A stretch of DNA of 50,837 nucleotides, taken from a bacterium. GTDB taxonomy: Bacteria > SM23-81 > DAOVCL01. The notes under the pieces are model-generated. The model saw only the letters and a list, made by a program, of their open reading frames with translations. It searched no databases and was not told the origin of the DNA. The position numbers and the translations under genes were made by a program. The stretch lies in the NCBI GenBank assembly GCA_029932675.1, contig JAOZPP010000015.1, positions 1 through 50,837 on the forward strand, read 5' to 3'. The number at the start of each line of letters is the position of its first letter. Within the stretch, counting starts at the first letter, position 1. Shown here in pieces: positions 18,232-27,700 of the stretch.

Positions 18232-19032
18232 ATGTGGGGAAAACTATTGGTTTGGCTACCTGGCTGCCTTGCACTCCTCTTCTGGGGAGTGCAAACATCA
18301 TCTGCTCATCAATACGAGGAGACCTTAGAAAAGGCTTTCGCTTTTAAGCCTGGGGGAAAGCTCATCTTGATCAACACCAATGGCAAGATCAGCGTTGGAG
18401 TGTGGGACAAGGAAAAGATCCTCTTGCGGGCAGAGCTGAAGATCGAGGCCCAGACTCCGGAAGAGGCAAAACGGATAGCGGAAAAGGCGATAGAGATCGA
18501 TCTCACGGATACAGAAATTGAGATTAAGACGAAGAGGGAGAAGGCCACCAGCCTATGGAAGTTGCTCTTTGGGAAGGAGGAAAAGCCAAAGGTGCGGAGG
18601 ATGAACTACGAGCTCACCTTGCCCAGAAAAATTGATCTGGATATGAGGACGGTAAACGGAGGGATCGGTATAGCCGATATCCAGGGGAGAATAGAGGTGA
18701 GGACCACCAACGGGGGGATAGACGTCTCTGGGGTCTCCGGTTTTATCAATGCCCGGAGTACAAACGGGGGGATTAGGGCGGAGCTAAGGAAGGCCGATCC
18801 CCAGGGGTCGATCTCCCTCACCACTACCAACGGGGGAATAAGGCTATCTCTGCCCCAGTCTATTAAGGCAGAGATCTTAGCCAAGACGGCCAATGGGAGG
18901 ATTCACACCGATCTTCCCCTGGAGGTCCAGGGAAGCTTTAGCGGTGGGCGGATTAAGGGGAAGATCAATGGAGGAGGGACCCTAATTGAGCTCCATACAG
19001 CCAATGGAGGAATAGATATCCTATCCCAATAG
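18232..19032 (+). CDS. DUF4097 beta-solenoid surface protein, TNGG-repeat type
   Basis: 266 residues with a signal peptide (LLVWLPGCLALLFWGVQTSSA). A short alpha/beta N-terminal part carries charged helices (TPEEAKRIAEKAIEIDL). From about 138, units of about 18 residues begin with (T/V)NGGI, predicting a right-handed beta-helix. It is the paralogue of 12683-13735, but with asparagine-glycine turns instead of serine-glycine-aspartate. Start ATG follows AAGGGGGA. It lies 14 bases before the M1 peptidase gene and is probably co-transcribed. Confidence 0.87.
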   Translation: MWGKLLVWLPGCLALLFWGVQTSSAHQYEETLEKAFAFKPGGKLILINTNGKISVGVWDKEKILLRAELKIEAQTPEEAKRIAEKAIEIDLTDTEIEIKTKREKATSLWKLLFGKEEKPKVRRMNYELTLPRKIDLDMRTVNGGIGIADIQGRIEVRTTNGGIDVSGVSGFINARSTNGGIRAELRKADPQGSISLTTTNGGIRLSLPQSIKAEILAKTANGRIHTDLPLEVQGSFSGGRIKGKINGGGTLIELHTANGGIDILSQ

Positions 19033-19045
19033 GTGGAGGAGAGAG

Positions 19046-21970
19046 ATGGCCAAAAGAGTATTCCTTTATATCCTCTTTACCCTTTTCCTTGTGGCCCGCT
19101 CAGGCTTAGCTTGGCAGCAAAGGGTAGATTATCGGATTAAGGTGCAACTGAATACCAAGCTTCATATGCTCCAGAGGGAGGAGACCTTAATCTACACCAA
19201 CCAATCGCCGGACACCCTTCATTGGGTCTGGTTCCACCTCTACCCCAATGCTTACCGAGATAATCAGACCGTCTTTGCCCGCGAACAGAGGAGGATGGGC
19301 TCCAGCCGCTTCGCCTTAGCCACCTCTGGGGAGAGGGGTTACATCGAAATCGATTCCCTATTGGCCGATGGGATAAAACCAAAGAGGGAGTTCAAAGAGG
19401 ACGACGGGACCGAGCTAAAGGTTTACCTCCCCCACCCCCTCCTCCCAGGCAATTCGCTCTGCTTCTGCATCGGGTTTCGGGTGAAGATCCCCCATATTTT
19501 CTCCCGCCTGGGCCACAAGGGAAGGCACTACGAGATCACCCAGTGGTATCCCAAAATCGCCGTCTATGATCAATGGGGATGGCATCCCGATGGTTACCAC
19601 GCCATCGGGGAGTTCTATGGGGAATACGGCAACTTCTTGGTAGAGATTACCCTTCCTGCAGATATGACCGTGGGGGCCACCGGGGAACTCATTGGCCCCC
19701 CTGAGGAGGTGGCCAGGTTAAACTACCTGGCCCTCCAGGGGGCCAATCTGGATAGTTTAAGGGCAAGGGGAGAGAAGAAGAAGAAGATCAAAAAAATCAT
19801 CAGGTTCCTCGGGAAAAGGAGAGAGCCGGCTGCGGAGCTCAAAACCTTGGTCTTCCGCGCCCAGAGGGTGCACGACTTCGCCTGGTTTGCCGATGCGCGG
19901 TTCATCCTCAAAAGGGCCAACTACCAAGGGGTGACCATAAATGTCCTCGTCCTCCCTCAAGATGAGGAGAGATGGAAGGATGTGCTTGAATGGGTGCGAG
20001 ATACACTCAAATATTATGGCAACTGGTATGGGAGATACCCCTATCCCCAGATCACGGTAGTGGACGGAAGCTTGGCCGCCGGAGGGGGGATGGAGTATCC
20101 CAATGTGGTGGTGATCTCCCTTCGGCCACTATCCTGGACAAGGGTATTGGAAGAGGTGGTGATGCATGAGGTAGGCCATCAATGGTTCTATGGGATATTG
20201 GGTTCAAATGAGATGGACGAGGCCTGGCTTGATGAGGGAATAAACACCTTCTCCGAGATCAGGTATATGGAGGCTAAATACGGCCGAGAGGAGAACCTCT
20301 TCTCCTGGCCCAAAAGGTTGAGGTTTTTGCCCAACATTGGCGACCGCTGGACGCAGACCTTCCTCTATTGGTTGACGGCAACCAATGGGGTGGAAAAGTC
20401 CACCCTCACCCCCTCTTATAGCTTCATAGACGAGCCCTTGGCCTACCAAGTGGGTACTTATGCCAAACCTGCCTGGATGATGTTTATGCTCAAGTATCTG
20501 GTAGGGGACGAAGTATTCGATCGGATTATGCAGACCTATTTCCGCAGATATAGGTTTAAGCATCCCCATACAGAGGACTTCATCGCAGTGGCCGAGGAGG
20601 TTAGCGGCCAGGATCTAAAATGGTTCTTCAGCCAATGGTTGGAGACCACCAAGACCTGTGATTATGCAATTACCAAGCTCAAAACCCGGCGGGAGGCAGG
20701 TCTCTTTAAGACAGAGGTGGTGGTGGAGAGAAAGGGAGAGGCGGTTATGCCTATAGAGGTTTGTCTTCAGGCTGCGGAGGGAGAGAAGGTCATCCAGCAC
20801 TGGGATGGAAGGGGGAAGAGGACAAAGATCCATTTCCAGACGAGGTCCAGGCCGAAGTGGGCTCAAATCGACCCGGGATGGGGACTATTGGAGGTAGATC
20901 GCTGGAACAACCGCAAGCCTCAGAAGGTGACTATCCATCCGATCTTTGACTTTCCGGACTTCGATAGTTATCAAATCTTCTACGGCCCCTCCCTCTGGTT
21001 TGATCGGGTCGACGGGGCTACCCCTGGGTTATGGCTTCAGGGAAGGCAATTCTTAGATTTCGGCCCTTTTAAAGGGAAAAACCAGTGGATGTTGGGCACA
21101 TCTTGGGGGATAAGGAGCCACGTCTTAAACTGGAAGGCAAGCTATCATACCCCTCTTCCCTTAGGGGGAAGGTGGTCGAGGATCCACCTTCAGGCCAGCC
21201 GTTACCATGGCCGGATATCCTCTTCTGTAGGTTTGAGCTGGCACTTCAGCCCCCACCTCCTCCTGGGCCCAGCACATGAGCTCAGCCTAAAAGGCGAATA
21301 CCTCAAGGTGGAGAACAGGAAATATGTCTATAGGGACGACTGGTCTCCCGGGAAGGTGATCGGACCCGCCATCGACTATTCCTTCTCCTTCCCCGGCATC
21401 CACTTCTTTGGCAAATGGAACTTCTCCCTGAAGTTAGGCCGAAAGGTCTGGGGCGGGGAATACCACTTCAATAAGAGGAGTTTGGAATTAAGGAATAGGC
21501 TCAGGTGGACCAGATGGCTCAATGTGGGACTGAGAACCTTCACCGGATATGTGGGGGGTTCACCTCCCAATCAAGAGCTATTCTTCCTCTCCGGGGGCAC
21601 GGCCCTCACCCCTGGCCATGGGATAATCTGGGAGGAAAAAGGGCGGCTCTCCCCCCAGGAACATCTCTTCGTTAGCGGGGACGGAAATCTGAGGGGATAC
21701 TACGGTCAGCATCTAAAAGGGAAGGCCATCTGGGCCATCAACCTCTCCCTTCCCTTCCCCCATACCCCGCTTTTCTGCTTCTGGGATATGGGGAATGTGG
21801 GATCTAAGCATTCCCTGCGGTCCGCAAGGATGGACTCCGGAATAGGGATGAGGTTTGGTCCCCTGCGGGCGCAGTTTCCCTTCTGGATAAACCGCCCACC
21901 AAGGGGGGAAAGAAAATTTACCTTCCGCTGGCTGGTTGACTTAAACCTCCGCACCCTGGTATCATTTTAG
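19046..21970 (+). CDS. M1-family metallopeptidase fused to Omp85-like beta-barrel
   Basis: 974 residues with a signal peptide (LYILFTLFLVARSGLAW). Residues about 25-560 are an M1 aminopeptidase-like unit: GGGMEYP (near 347), HEVGH zinc motif (374-378) and third ligand in DEGIN (Glu397). After a beta domain (to about 635), the last 340 residues alternate polar and aromatic strands. They contain Omp85/BamA-like signatures: GDGNLRGYYGQHLKGKAIW, a FWDMGNVG strand and a closing GIGMRFGPLRAQFPF block, ending in phenylalanine as outer-membrane barrels do. ATG follows GGAGGAG. This suggests a peptidase held at or passed through its own outer-membrane barrel, like type Vd proteins. M1 assignment is strong; the barrel assignment comes from motif reading. 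Confidence 0.88.
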   Translation: MAKRVFLYILFTLFLVARSGLAWQQRVDYRIKVQLNTKLHMLQREETLIYTNQSPDTLHWVWFHLYPNAYRDNQTVFAREQRRMGSSRFALATSGERGYIEIDSLLADGIKPKREFKEDDGTELKVYLPHPLLPGNSLCFCIGFRVKIPHIFSRLGHKGRHYEITQWYPKIAVYDQWGWHPDGYHAIGEFYGEYGNFLVEITLPADMTVGATGELIGPPEEVARLNYLALQGANLDSLRARGEKKKKIKKIIRFLGKRREPAAELKTLVFRAQRVHDFAWFADARFILKRANYQGVTINVLVLPQDEERWKDVLEWVRDTLKYYGNWYGRYPYPQITVVDGSLAAGGGMEYPNVVVISLRPLSWTRVLEEVVMHEVGHQWFYGILGSNEMDEAWLDEGINTFSEIRYMEAKYGREENLFSWPKRLRFLPNIGDRWTQTFLYWLTATNGVEKSTLTPSYSFIDEPLAYQVGTYAKPAWMMFMLKYLVGDEVFDRIMQTYFRRYRFKHPHTEDFIAVAEEVSGQDLKWFFSQWLETTKTCDYAITKLKTRREAGLFKTEVVVERKGEAVMPIEVCLQAAEGEKVIQHWDGRGKRTKIHFQTRSRPKWAQIDPGWGLLEVDRWNNRKPQKVTIHPIFDFPDFDSYQIFYGPSLWFDRVDGATPGLWLQGRQFLDFGPFKGKNQWMLGTSWGIRSHVLNWKASYHTPLPLGGRWSRIHLQASRYHGRISSSVGLSWHFSPHLLLGPAHELSLKGEYLKVENRKYVYRDDWSPGKVIGPAIDYSFSFPGIHFFGKWNFSLKLGRKVWGGEYHFNKRSLELRNRLRWTRWLNVGLRTFTGYVGGSPPNQELFFLSGGTALTPGHGIIWEEKGRLSPQEHLFVSGDGNLRGYYGQHLKGKAIWAINLSLPFPHTPLFCFWDMGNVGSKHSLRSARMDSGIGMRFGPLRAQFPFWINRPPRGERKFTFRWLVDLNLRTLVSF

Positions 21971-21989
21971 AGGGATGGGGCCAAACCTC

Positions 21990-22480
21990 TCCCCAAAAAT
22001 CAAACCCTTATCAGGTAAATTGGATGGTTGCTGGAAAGGCTTCTACTCTCTCCATCCAATGACAATTCAAGCCGGTAACATCCCCCGGATATTAAACAGA
22101 GCGTGGACGATGATGGCTGGTATCAGGCCCTTCACCATATGGCCACAGGAAAGGAGCGTCCGCAGAGGCCCGGGGTAAGCACCTCCTCGCATACGGTGGC
22201 GTAGATCCAAATGAACGCGACAAGCTGGAGCTTGGTCTATAGCACCGCTAAAGTTTCATCATCTCCTGGATGGAGTATGGCTGGCAGTGAGAGGGCAGCA
22301 ATGGGAAGCACCAACAGCAGAAAGTTAACTTAAATCGGTACGTCCCCCTGATCAGACCGAAAAGACCAAGGCGGCCTCGAGAGATAACCAGCATGATGAC
22401 AAGAGAGAGACCGAGCATTACCGAACGTCTAACAAATGAACTGGGCAAAACACTGCCACTGGGAAGTGACACCTTTTGTC
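21990..22480 (-). pseudogene. Possible relic of a CPBP intramembrane protease
   Basis: No intact gene lies between 21971 and 22551. In one minus-strand frame around 22150-22230 I read LVAFIWIYATVCEEVLTPG, which matches the CPBP (Abi) core with its EE pair, but the usual arginine is replaced by proline. Hydrophobic segments continue in other frames toward 22470, so at least two frameshifts would be needed. Weak evidence; it could be chance similarity. Confidence 0.3.
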
Positions 22481-22497
22481 CTAAATACAGTGCGATG

Positions 22498-22547
22498 AGG
22501 GCAACAAACGCTGAAAGACCAAGGATGCAGGAAAACAGCGGTTAGGG
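22498..22547. repeat. Weak attC-like hairpin beside toxin gene end
   Basis: CGCTG (22509-22513) pairs with CAGCG (22536-22540), followed by GTTAGGG (22541-22547), close to the core GTTRRRY. On the minus strand it follows the toxin stop codon by 4 bases, the geometry of a cassette gene and its attC. The stem is short, so confidence is low. Confidence 0.28.
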
Positions 22548-22551
22548 GGAG

Positions 22552-22812
22552 TTAACCCTTCTCTTTAATCATTTGGTCATATTCACTATGGGAACCAACC
22601 CAAACCCAAATAAAATCTTGACCGTCTTTAATTGCGAGCGCTCTATGATTCATTCCAACCCGGACTGACCAAAAATCCCCCACTTTCTTGAAATGAAGGG
22701 AAGGGTGTAAAGGATCTATTTTAAGTAAATCGAAATTCTTTCTCGCGGTTTCTTGCACGGCCGCAGGAAGTCTTTTGAAGCATTTTCGAAAACGGGTAGT
22801 TGTTTTGTGCAT
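22552..22812 (-). CDS. RelE/ParE-like toxin of a type II toxin-antitoxin pair
   Basis: 86 residues. The compact RelE/ParE fold is visible as FRKCFKRLPAAVQ, a basic helix, DPLHPSLHFKKV, FWSVRVGMNHRALAI and the C-terminal WVWVGSHSEYDQMI. In this subfamily the toxin gene directly follows its antitoxin, and here the ATG comes immediately after the antitoxin TAA with no gap. It is probably an mRNA interferase or gyrase poison; which one cannot be told from sequence. The intact frame suggests it is still functional, unlike nearby toxin remnants. Confidence 0.85.
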   Translation of the reverse strand: MHKTTTRFRKCFKRLPAAVQETARKNFDLLKIDPLHPSLHFKKVGDFWSVRVGMNHRALAIKDGQDFIWVWVGSHSEYDQMIKEKG

Positions 22813-23013
22813 TTAGAGTCCCTTCAGCTTTCCGTCTGCTTTTTCAGCAAGGGCTTCCTTGACCAAAAAATCTAACTTTCCTGATTCTGAATCTCCCTCA
22901 ATCTGCCTGTCCCACCTCTCCCAGTCCCTTTCATAAAACCACTCCCTCAAGCGGGTAAATTCTTCTCTCGAGAGAGATTCAATCGAGGATAAGATTTCTT
23001 CTACTTTTGACAT
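22813..23013 (-). CDS. Antitoxin partner of the RelE/ParE-like toxin
   Basis: 66 residues, acidic. The FTRLREWFYERDWERWDRQI segment followed by DSESGKLDFLVKEAL is typical of antitoxins encoded before this toxin subfamily. ATG at 23013 is preceded by GGAGGAG. It would bind and neutralise the toxin and probably repress the operon, although no clear DNA-binding fold is visible in so short a sequence. Confidence 0.8.
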   Translation of the reverse strand: MSKVEEILSSIESLSREEFTRLREWFYERDWERWDRQIEGDSESGKLDFLVKEALAEKADGKLKGL

Positions 23014-23035
23014 AACTGCTCCTCCATTCTTTTTA

Positions 23036-23099
23036 GGGGTTGACGAAAAAGCTCACCGGAGCGCCAACGCACACGCGGGGCGCTGAGTGGAGGTTGGGC
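23036..23099. repeat. attC-like hairpin between toxin-antitoxin operon and ATPase gene
   Basis: AGCGCC (23060-23065) pairs perfectly with GGCGCT (23079-23084). Outer arms (CTCACCGG against GTGGAG) pair imperfectly, and the right end is GTTGGGC (23093-23099), an exact match to core GTTRRRY. On the minus strand it comes after the relE remnant and before the antitoxin gene, as expected for a cassette boundary. Confidence 0.38.
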
Positions 23100-23120
23100 T
23101 GCATAATGTTTGTACTTCGT

Positions 23121-23200
23121 TCACTCTCTTCGATAAATCTCCCGGCGATGACCAATAGCGTGAATCACAATGGTCTCTTCATATCCCAAAGCGCTTCATA
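23121..23200 (-). pseudogene. C-terminal remnant of a RelE/ParE-type toxin gene
   Basis: The minus strand reads EETIVIHAIGHRREIYRRE followed by TGA, a typical RelE/ParE C-terminal strand (IxHxRR-x-YR). Immediately upstream, in another frame, is HEQKLLELLGDFDEG, resembling its missing part or an antitoxin. No complete frame exists. A decayed cassette gene. Confidence 0.45.
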
Positions 23201-23285
23201 AATGATTAGGTAAACCTTCATCAAAATCACCAAGTAGTTCCAGTAGCTTCTGCTCGTGGAGGTGGTCCAACAACCATCCACCGGT

Positions 23286-24722
23286 TCAGACTTGGTCTTT
23301 GCTAATGTACCGACTCTCCCAGTCGAGACGGCGGGGCGGTTCGATATCGGGAATACGGTCCGCGGGGGTAATCTCGCCGATATCCACCGCGCGATGGCTC
23401 AAGCCCCAAGCAACAGCCAGACGGTGATATTCATCCGTTTTGTTGGCGAGCGACTCAGGCACTGGTATGGGCAGGAAAATCGCCCCATTGTTTCTGGCAT
23501 ATCTCCTCAACCAAGCATCTAGTTCTTCAACTGCCGAATGGAAGAATTGCAGCTTGCTACCACCCCCGATCAAAAGGATCGGAAGCCGGCCGTTCCGCCA
23601 GACGGAGGCTTTCGGGTCTCTGTGGATCTTAGCCTCCCAAATAACGCGCTGGAGCATTTTTTGAAATCGTTTCTTAAACTGAGCTTCTGCCTGGGTGAAC
23701 CCCGAGGTGAGTTGCTCCCGCGAAACCAAATACGGTTCGATGTCGTGAGCTATGGGTGCCAAAGGATCGTGTTTGTCTCGTAGATCGTTAGCTTGTTTTT
23801 CGTATACGCGCTTGAGCGCAAGGATCCGTTCGTGGTGGAGACTGATAGTACCAAGAAGCTGAACGTCGGCTGTCAACAGGCTATAACGATCGCTCCCCTC
23901 ACACGCGTGCAGGATGAAGCTACATACATCGACGGTGGAAGCCCCGATGTCGACCATCACATGCAAACCTTCACGGCGAAGCTCGGATAGAGCATAACCC
24001 ACCGCACCAGCAGCAATCTCCGGTATGATATCGAAATCACACGCGAATTTGTTGTCAATATTCCAGTACTCTGGATCGTCCACCCAATTCAACTCAACAC
24101 TTGCCTTCTTAAGCGTGACGCGTTCTCCCCCCAATGTAGAGAGCATCCATCCAGCCCTTCCCACTCGTCGGAAGCGGCGATTCTCTTCGTTGTCCTCTAT
24201 GCACGGAGAAGGAACGCCCAGGTTTACACTCCATCTAAGCCTTTTGAAATGCCGCACAAGATCACGCTTTGTTTCGAGAAACCACTTCCGGGCATACCGG
24301 AGAAGGAACGCGAGGTAAACAGCGGCCGTTTCTTCAGGACGCAATTCCTGTTTGGTAGGACCGCGGTTGCTGTTTAGGTATTCCTCCTTGGAGAAAAGCT
24401 CCAGCTTGATGTCATTAACCAGTCGTGTGCCTTTACGAGGTTCGAGGGTGCACGCCCCATTTGGTGCCACCCATATCCTGGTTGGCGAGAGGTAAGGCAT
24501 TGACTTGGGTGAAAGTTCACCGAAGTCCACAGCATAGGCAGGATGTCCAGGAAGGTCCGGAGCCTGGATCACCACTTTAGACGCGGAGGTGCCAAAGTCA
24601 AGTCCTATGACAAGCTCGCACTCGCCGCTCTGGCCAGGGCAAGCATACTGCAACATGTGCTCGTCGCAGACGGGCATTGATCCCCCATCTCGCTGGTATC
24701 CACCCAAATCCTTCGATGTCAT
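23286..24722 (-). CDS. Actin/Hsp70-fold (ASKHA) ATPase, helicase partner
   Basis: 478 residues from the preferred ATG at 24722, which follows AGAGG six bases upstream and begins 16 bases after the helicase stop. An open extension to 24779 would overlap the helicase. ASKHA nucleotide-binding motifs are clear: phosphate-1 GLDFGTSASKVVI (near residue 40), phosphate-2 MVDIGASTVDV (near 250) and adenosine motif LLIGGGSK (near 375). No Hsp70 substrate-binding domain is present, and the middle part is unlike DnaK, FtsA or ParM. Arginine codons are mostly CGN, as in the helicase but unlike surrounding genes. It probably hydrolyses ATP in a complex with the SNF2 helicase. I do not recognise a named system. 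Confidence 0.85.
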   Translation of the reverse strand: MTSKDLGGYQRDGGSMPVCDEHMLQYACPGQSGECELVIGLDFGTSASKVVIQAPDLPGHPAYAVDFGELSPKSMPYLSPTRIWVAPNGACTLEPRKGTRLVNDIKLELFSKEEYLNSNRGPTKQELRPEETAAVYLAFLLRYARKWFLETKRDLVRHFKRLRWSVNLGVPSPCIEDNEENRRFRRVGRAGWMLSTLGGERVTLKKASVELNWVDDPEYWNIDNKFACDFDIIPEIAAGAVGYALSELRREGLHVMVDIGASTVDVCSFILHACEGSDRYSLLTADVQLLGTISLHHERILALKRVYEKQANDLRDKHDPLAPIAHDIEPYLVSREQLTSGFTQAEAQFKKRFQKMLQRVIWEAKIHRDPKASVWRNGRLPILLIGGGSKLQFFHSAVEELDAWLRRYARNNGAIFLPIPVPESLANKTDEYHRLAVAWGLSHRAVDIGEITPADRIPDIEPPRRLDWESRYISKDQV

Positions 24723-24738
24723 CTGAACCTCTGTGATC

Positions 24739-27700
24739 TCATTCAACCAGGATGATAGCAATGGCGATCTCCCGAGCATCTGATCGGACCTTACGCCGAC
24801 TCTCGATTCTCAAGCGTTGCTGTTCAACACGGTTGCGCAGGGCGCGGATCCGTCCCTCAGTGGCCTTCACAAGTGAGTCGCGACCATGGGCACGGTGTCT
24901 CTCTAAGATTTCCTCTAGCTTCGCCAATTGCTGCCGGAGGTGTTGCTCCAGAGTGCGAAGCTGAATATCGGCTCGGTCTTCATTCTTCGCCTTCAGCTCC
25001 CGACTGAAGATCTTGTATTCCTCATCGAGGTTACCAAAAAGTACCTCGTTAGCAACATGATACGCCCGTTTGAAATCAACCACATTGCGCGCCTCGAGCC
25101 AGTCCTCCCCGTTGGTCACGGCGGCAACCGCTATCTTCTCTGCAATCTCAGATTCGAGCAGTACATCTGGTCTGTCGAGCGCCGTCGCGGCGTATGCCAG
25201 CTTCTCAATATCCTGTAAACCTCGAAAAGACCAAAGCGCTATGGCCAAAACATACATGCCCGCTCGGACCGGGAGATCAACGGCAGCACCACTCAAAGTC
25301 AGCGCAACTGCGGGGGTGAGCTGCTCTGCGCTTTCTTCGATACGGGTACTCACCATTCTTACGAGCGGATGGAACTGCGAGATCACCTCTTCGGATCGAC
25401 TGCTTGGACCCCCCATGCGATTTTCGAATCGACACCGGACAGGCCGGGAGGAAATCGACGTGAGCCTTGTGGAGAACGAAAGTCGTTTTTGCCTGATAAA
25501 CTCCGCTAGATCGAACTTCGCCTTATCCGATAGTTCGACCTCAAACACAGGAGAGCCTGGCTGTGTCTGGCGCAGCTCGCATCCTGGGAAGTGGAGTCGG
25601 AGGTAATCGAAAACGTATCGCCGGATGTCGTCTCCGCTGATCCAGCGATGTAGCTCGCGCGCCGCATGAATTTGGTTCAAGATGTAGTCGCCGTACGCAA
25701 TGAGATTCGCCGCATTGTCCTCGAGTCGCTGCTCTTCGAGCCGGATATTCTCTAGCGCCTGGGTAGTCTGATCGATCCGTTGCTCTTGCTGCTCTGGCGT
25801 CAAATAACCAGAGAGCAAATCGATTTCCAGCTTGCGTATCTTGTCCCCGAGAATGGCTTCGAAGTCACCCAGAGCTTTGCGACAGAGGTCAAGCTTCTCG
25901 TAAAGACGCCTATAGATTCGAGCATCTATGGTGTTCTCGTAAAGGATGTTCCAGATAATGACCTTGTCGGCCTCCTGGCCAAGTCGGTCAATACGCCCGA
26001 TGCGTTGCTCCAGGCGCATGGGGTTCCACGGAAGGTCATAGTTGATAACGACGCGAGAAAACTGCAGATCGACACCTTCACCGCCAACCTCAGAGGAAAG
26101 TAAGACACTCGGTCCATCAGGTTGGCTGAACCGGAAAATTGTCTCTTCCTTTGTTTCTCTCTGTCCTCCCTTGAGCTGGATGCACGAGACGCCATCCCCC
26201 TTAAGCCGTTCAGCGAGGTAGTCCAGCGTTGCGCGAAAGGCGGAGAAAACTACCACTTTCTCCCGTGGGTGTTCCCGCAGAAAGTTAGTAAGGATGTGCT
26301 TAAGGCGACTGTACTTACTGTCGGCCTCGATCAATCGGTTGAGTTCCACATAGTCCAAGGACCGACGCACGATCTCTGTAACCAAGGGGCCTAGCTCCGT
26401 TCGCCGCTCCTCATCCTCTTCAGCCTCTCCGGTTTCCTCAGACTCCTCCAACTCGATTAGCCTGTTCTGCCACAAGCGAAGCGAGGCGGCCATGCTGCTC
26501 GTCATCTGTCGCTGCGGCTGAACTAACAGGAAGCGCTGGTTCGCATACCGCTGGAGTGCGTACTCGATGACAACCTCAGTGACGAGATTGTAAAAGTTCT
26601 CTTCGACCGGCTTGAGCTCGACGAACTCGGCAATGGGTTCTCTGATGACCCGCCATTCCTTCACATCCCTTTTGCGCGTCCTCGTCACCACGTGGGCTAG
26701 GAGATTCACCGTCTCAAGACGATAAGCCAACCGGCTTCGAATGTCGCGACGTCTCAAATGTTCTGGCACAAGGTGGATTTCCTCGATCATCGCCAACTGG
26801 CGGTTCGACCGGAGAAGAGGATGGCAGCGTGCTCTCTGCAATAGCTTGCGTAACTTGTGGGCATCGAGGTTAGATCCAAGCACGAGATCGCGAGCTTTCA
26901 CTAGCGGGGCATTGGCTTCCAGTATCTGTGAAAAAACCTCCGGCCTTGTGAAGGTGTCTGGATCTAGAAGGCGAAGAAGGTAGAATAGGTCATCGTTGCG
27001 ATTGTGGATAGGAGTCGCTGTCAGGAGGATCGTATACTCCGACACGTTCTTGCATAGCTGTCCGAGCTCGTTAGTTTGCGTTTCCGGGTTTCGTAGATGG
27101 TGCGCCTCATCGATCACCAGGAGGTCTACCAGCCTGTCCTCGCTCTCCATGGATCTAAGAAAACGTGCAAGATCAGTGGCAGATCTCTTATTATTGTTCC
27201 CCTCCCATCCCCGTGGCGGCCGAAGTCCCTGAATGCTAGCGATAACGGCGAAGCCTAGCGACTGCGAGTCCTCGTCTCGCAGTGTGTCCAGCACCTCTCG
27301 AGCGTCACAGATCTGAGCCATAACCCCAAACTTCACTGAAAGCTCACGGTACCACTTATCGCGCAGCGACGCTGGGCAGAGCACCAAAAGTCTGCGCATA
27401 TCAAATCGACTCCGCAATTCGGTCCAGATAAGTCCAGCTTCGATAGTCTTGCCGAGACCAACTTCATCCGCGATGAGGATACCGTTCGAGGGCGACTCGA
27501 GCAGTTTCACCACGGGTTTGAACTGGTAAGCATAGAAGTCGGTGTTGGTCGCCTCCATGCTATAGATTACGTCAGCCAAGCGCCCTGACAGCTTCACGTG
27601 CGTCAGCGTGCGTCGGAGATCGACCGGTCGTCCTAGCTTTTTTGCTTCCAACATGTCCAGCGGTGATAGCCTAAGATCACTGACGCGTTCAAGCTGGCTC

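Noticed and set aside
23286-24779. ASKHA ATPase as DnaK, FtsA or ParM
   Set aside because: Only the nucleotide-binding motifs match; there is no DnaK substrate domain, FtsA 1C domain or plasmid-partition neighbour.
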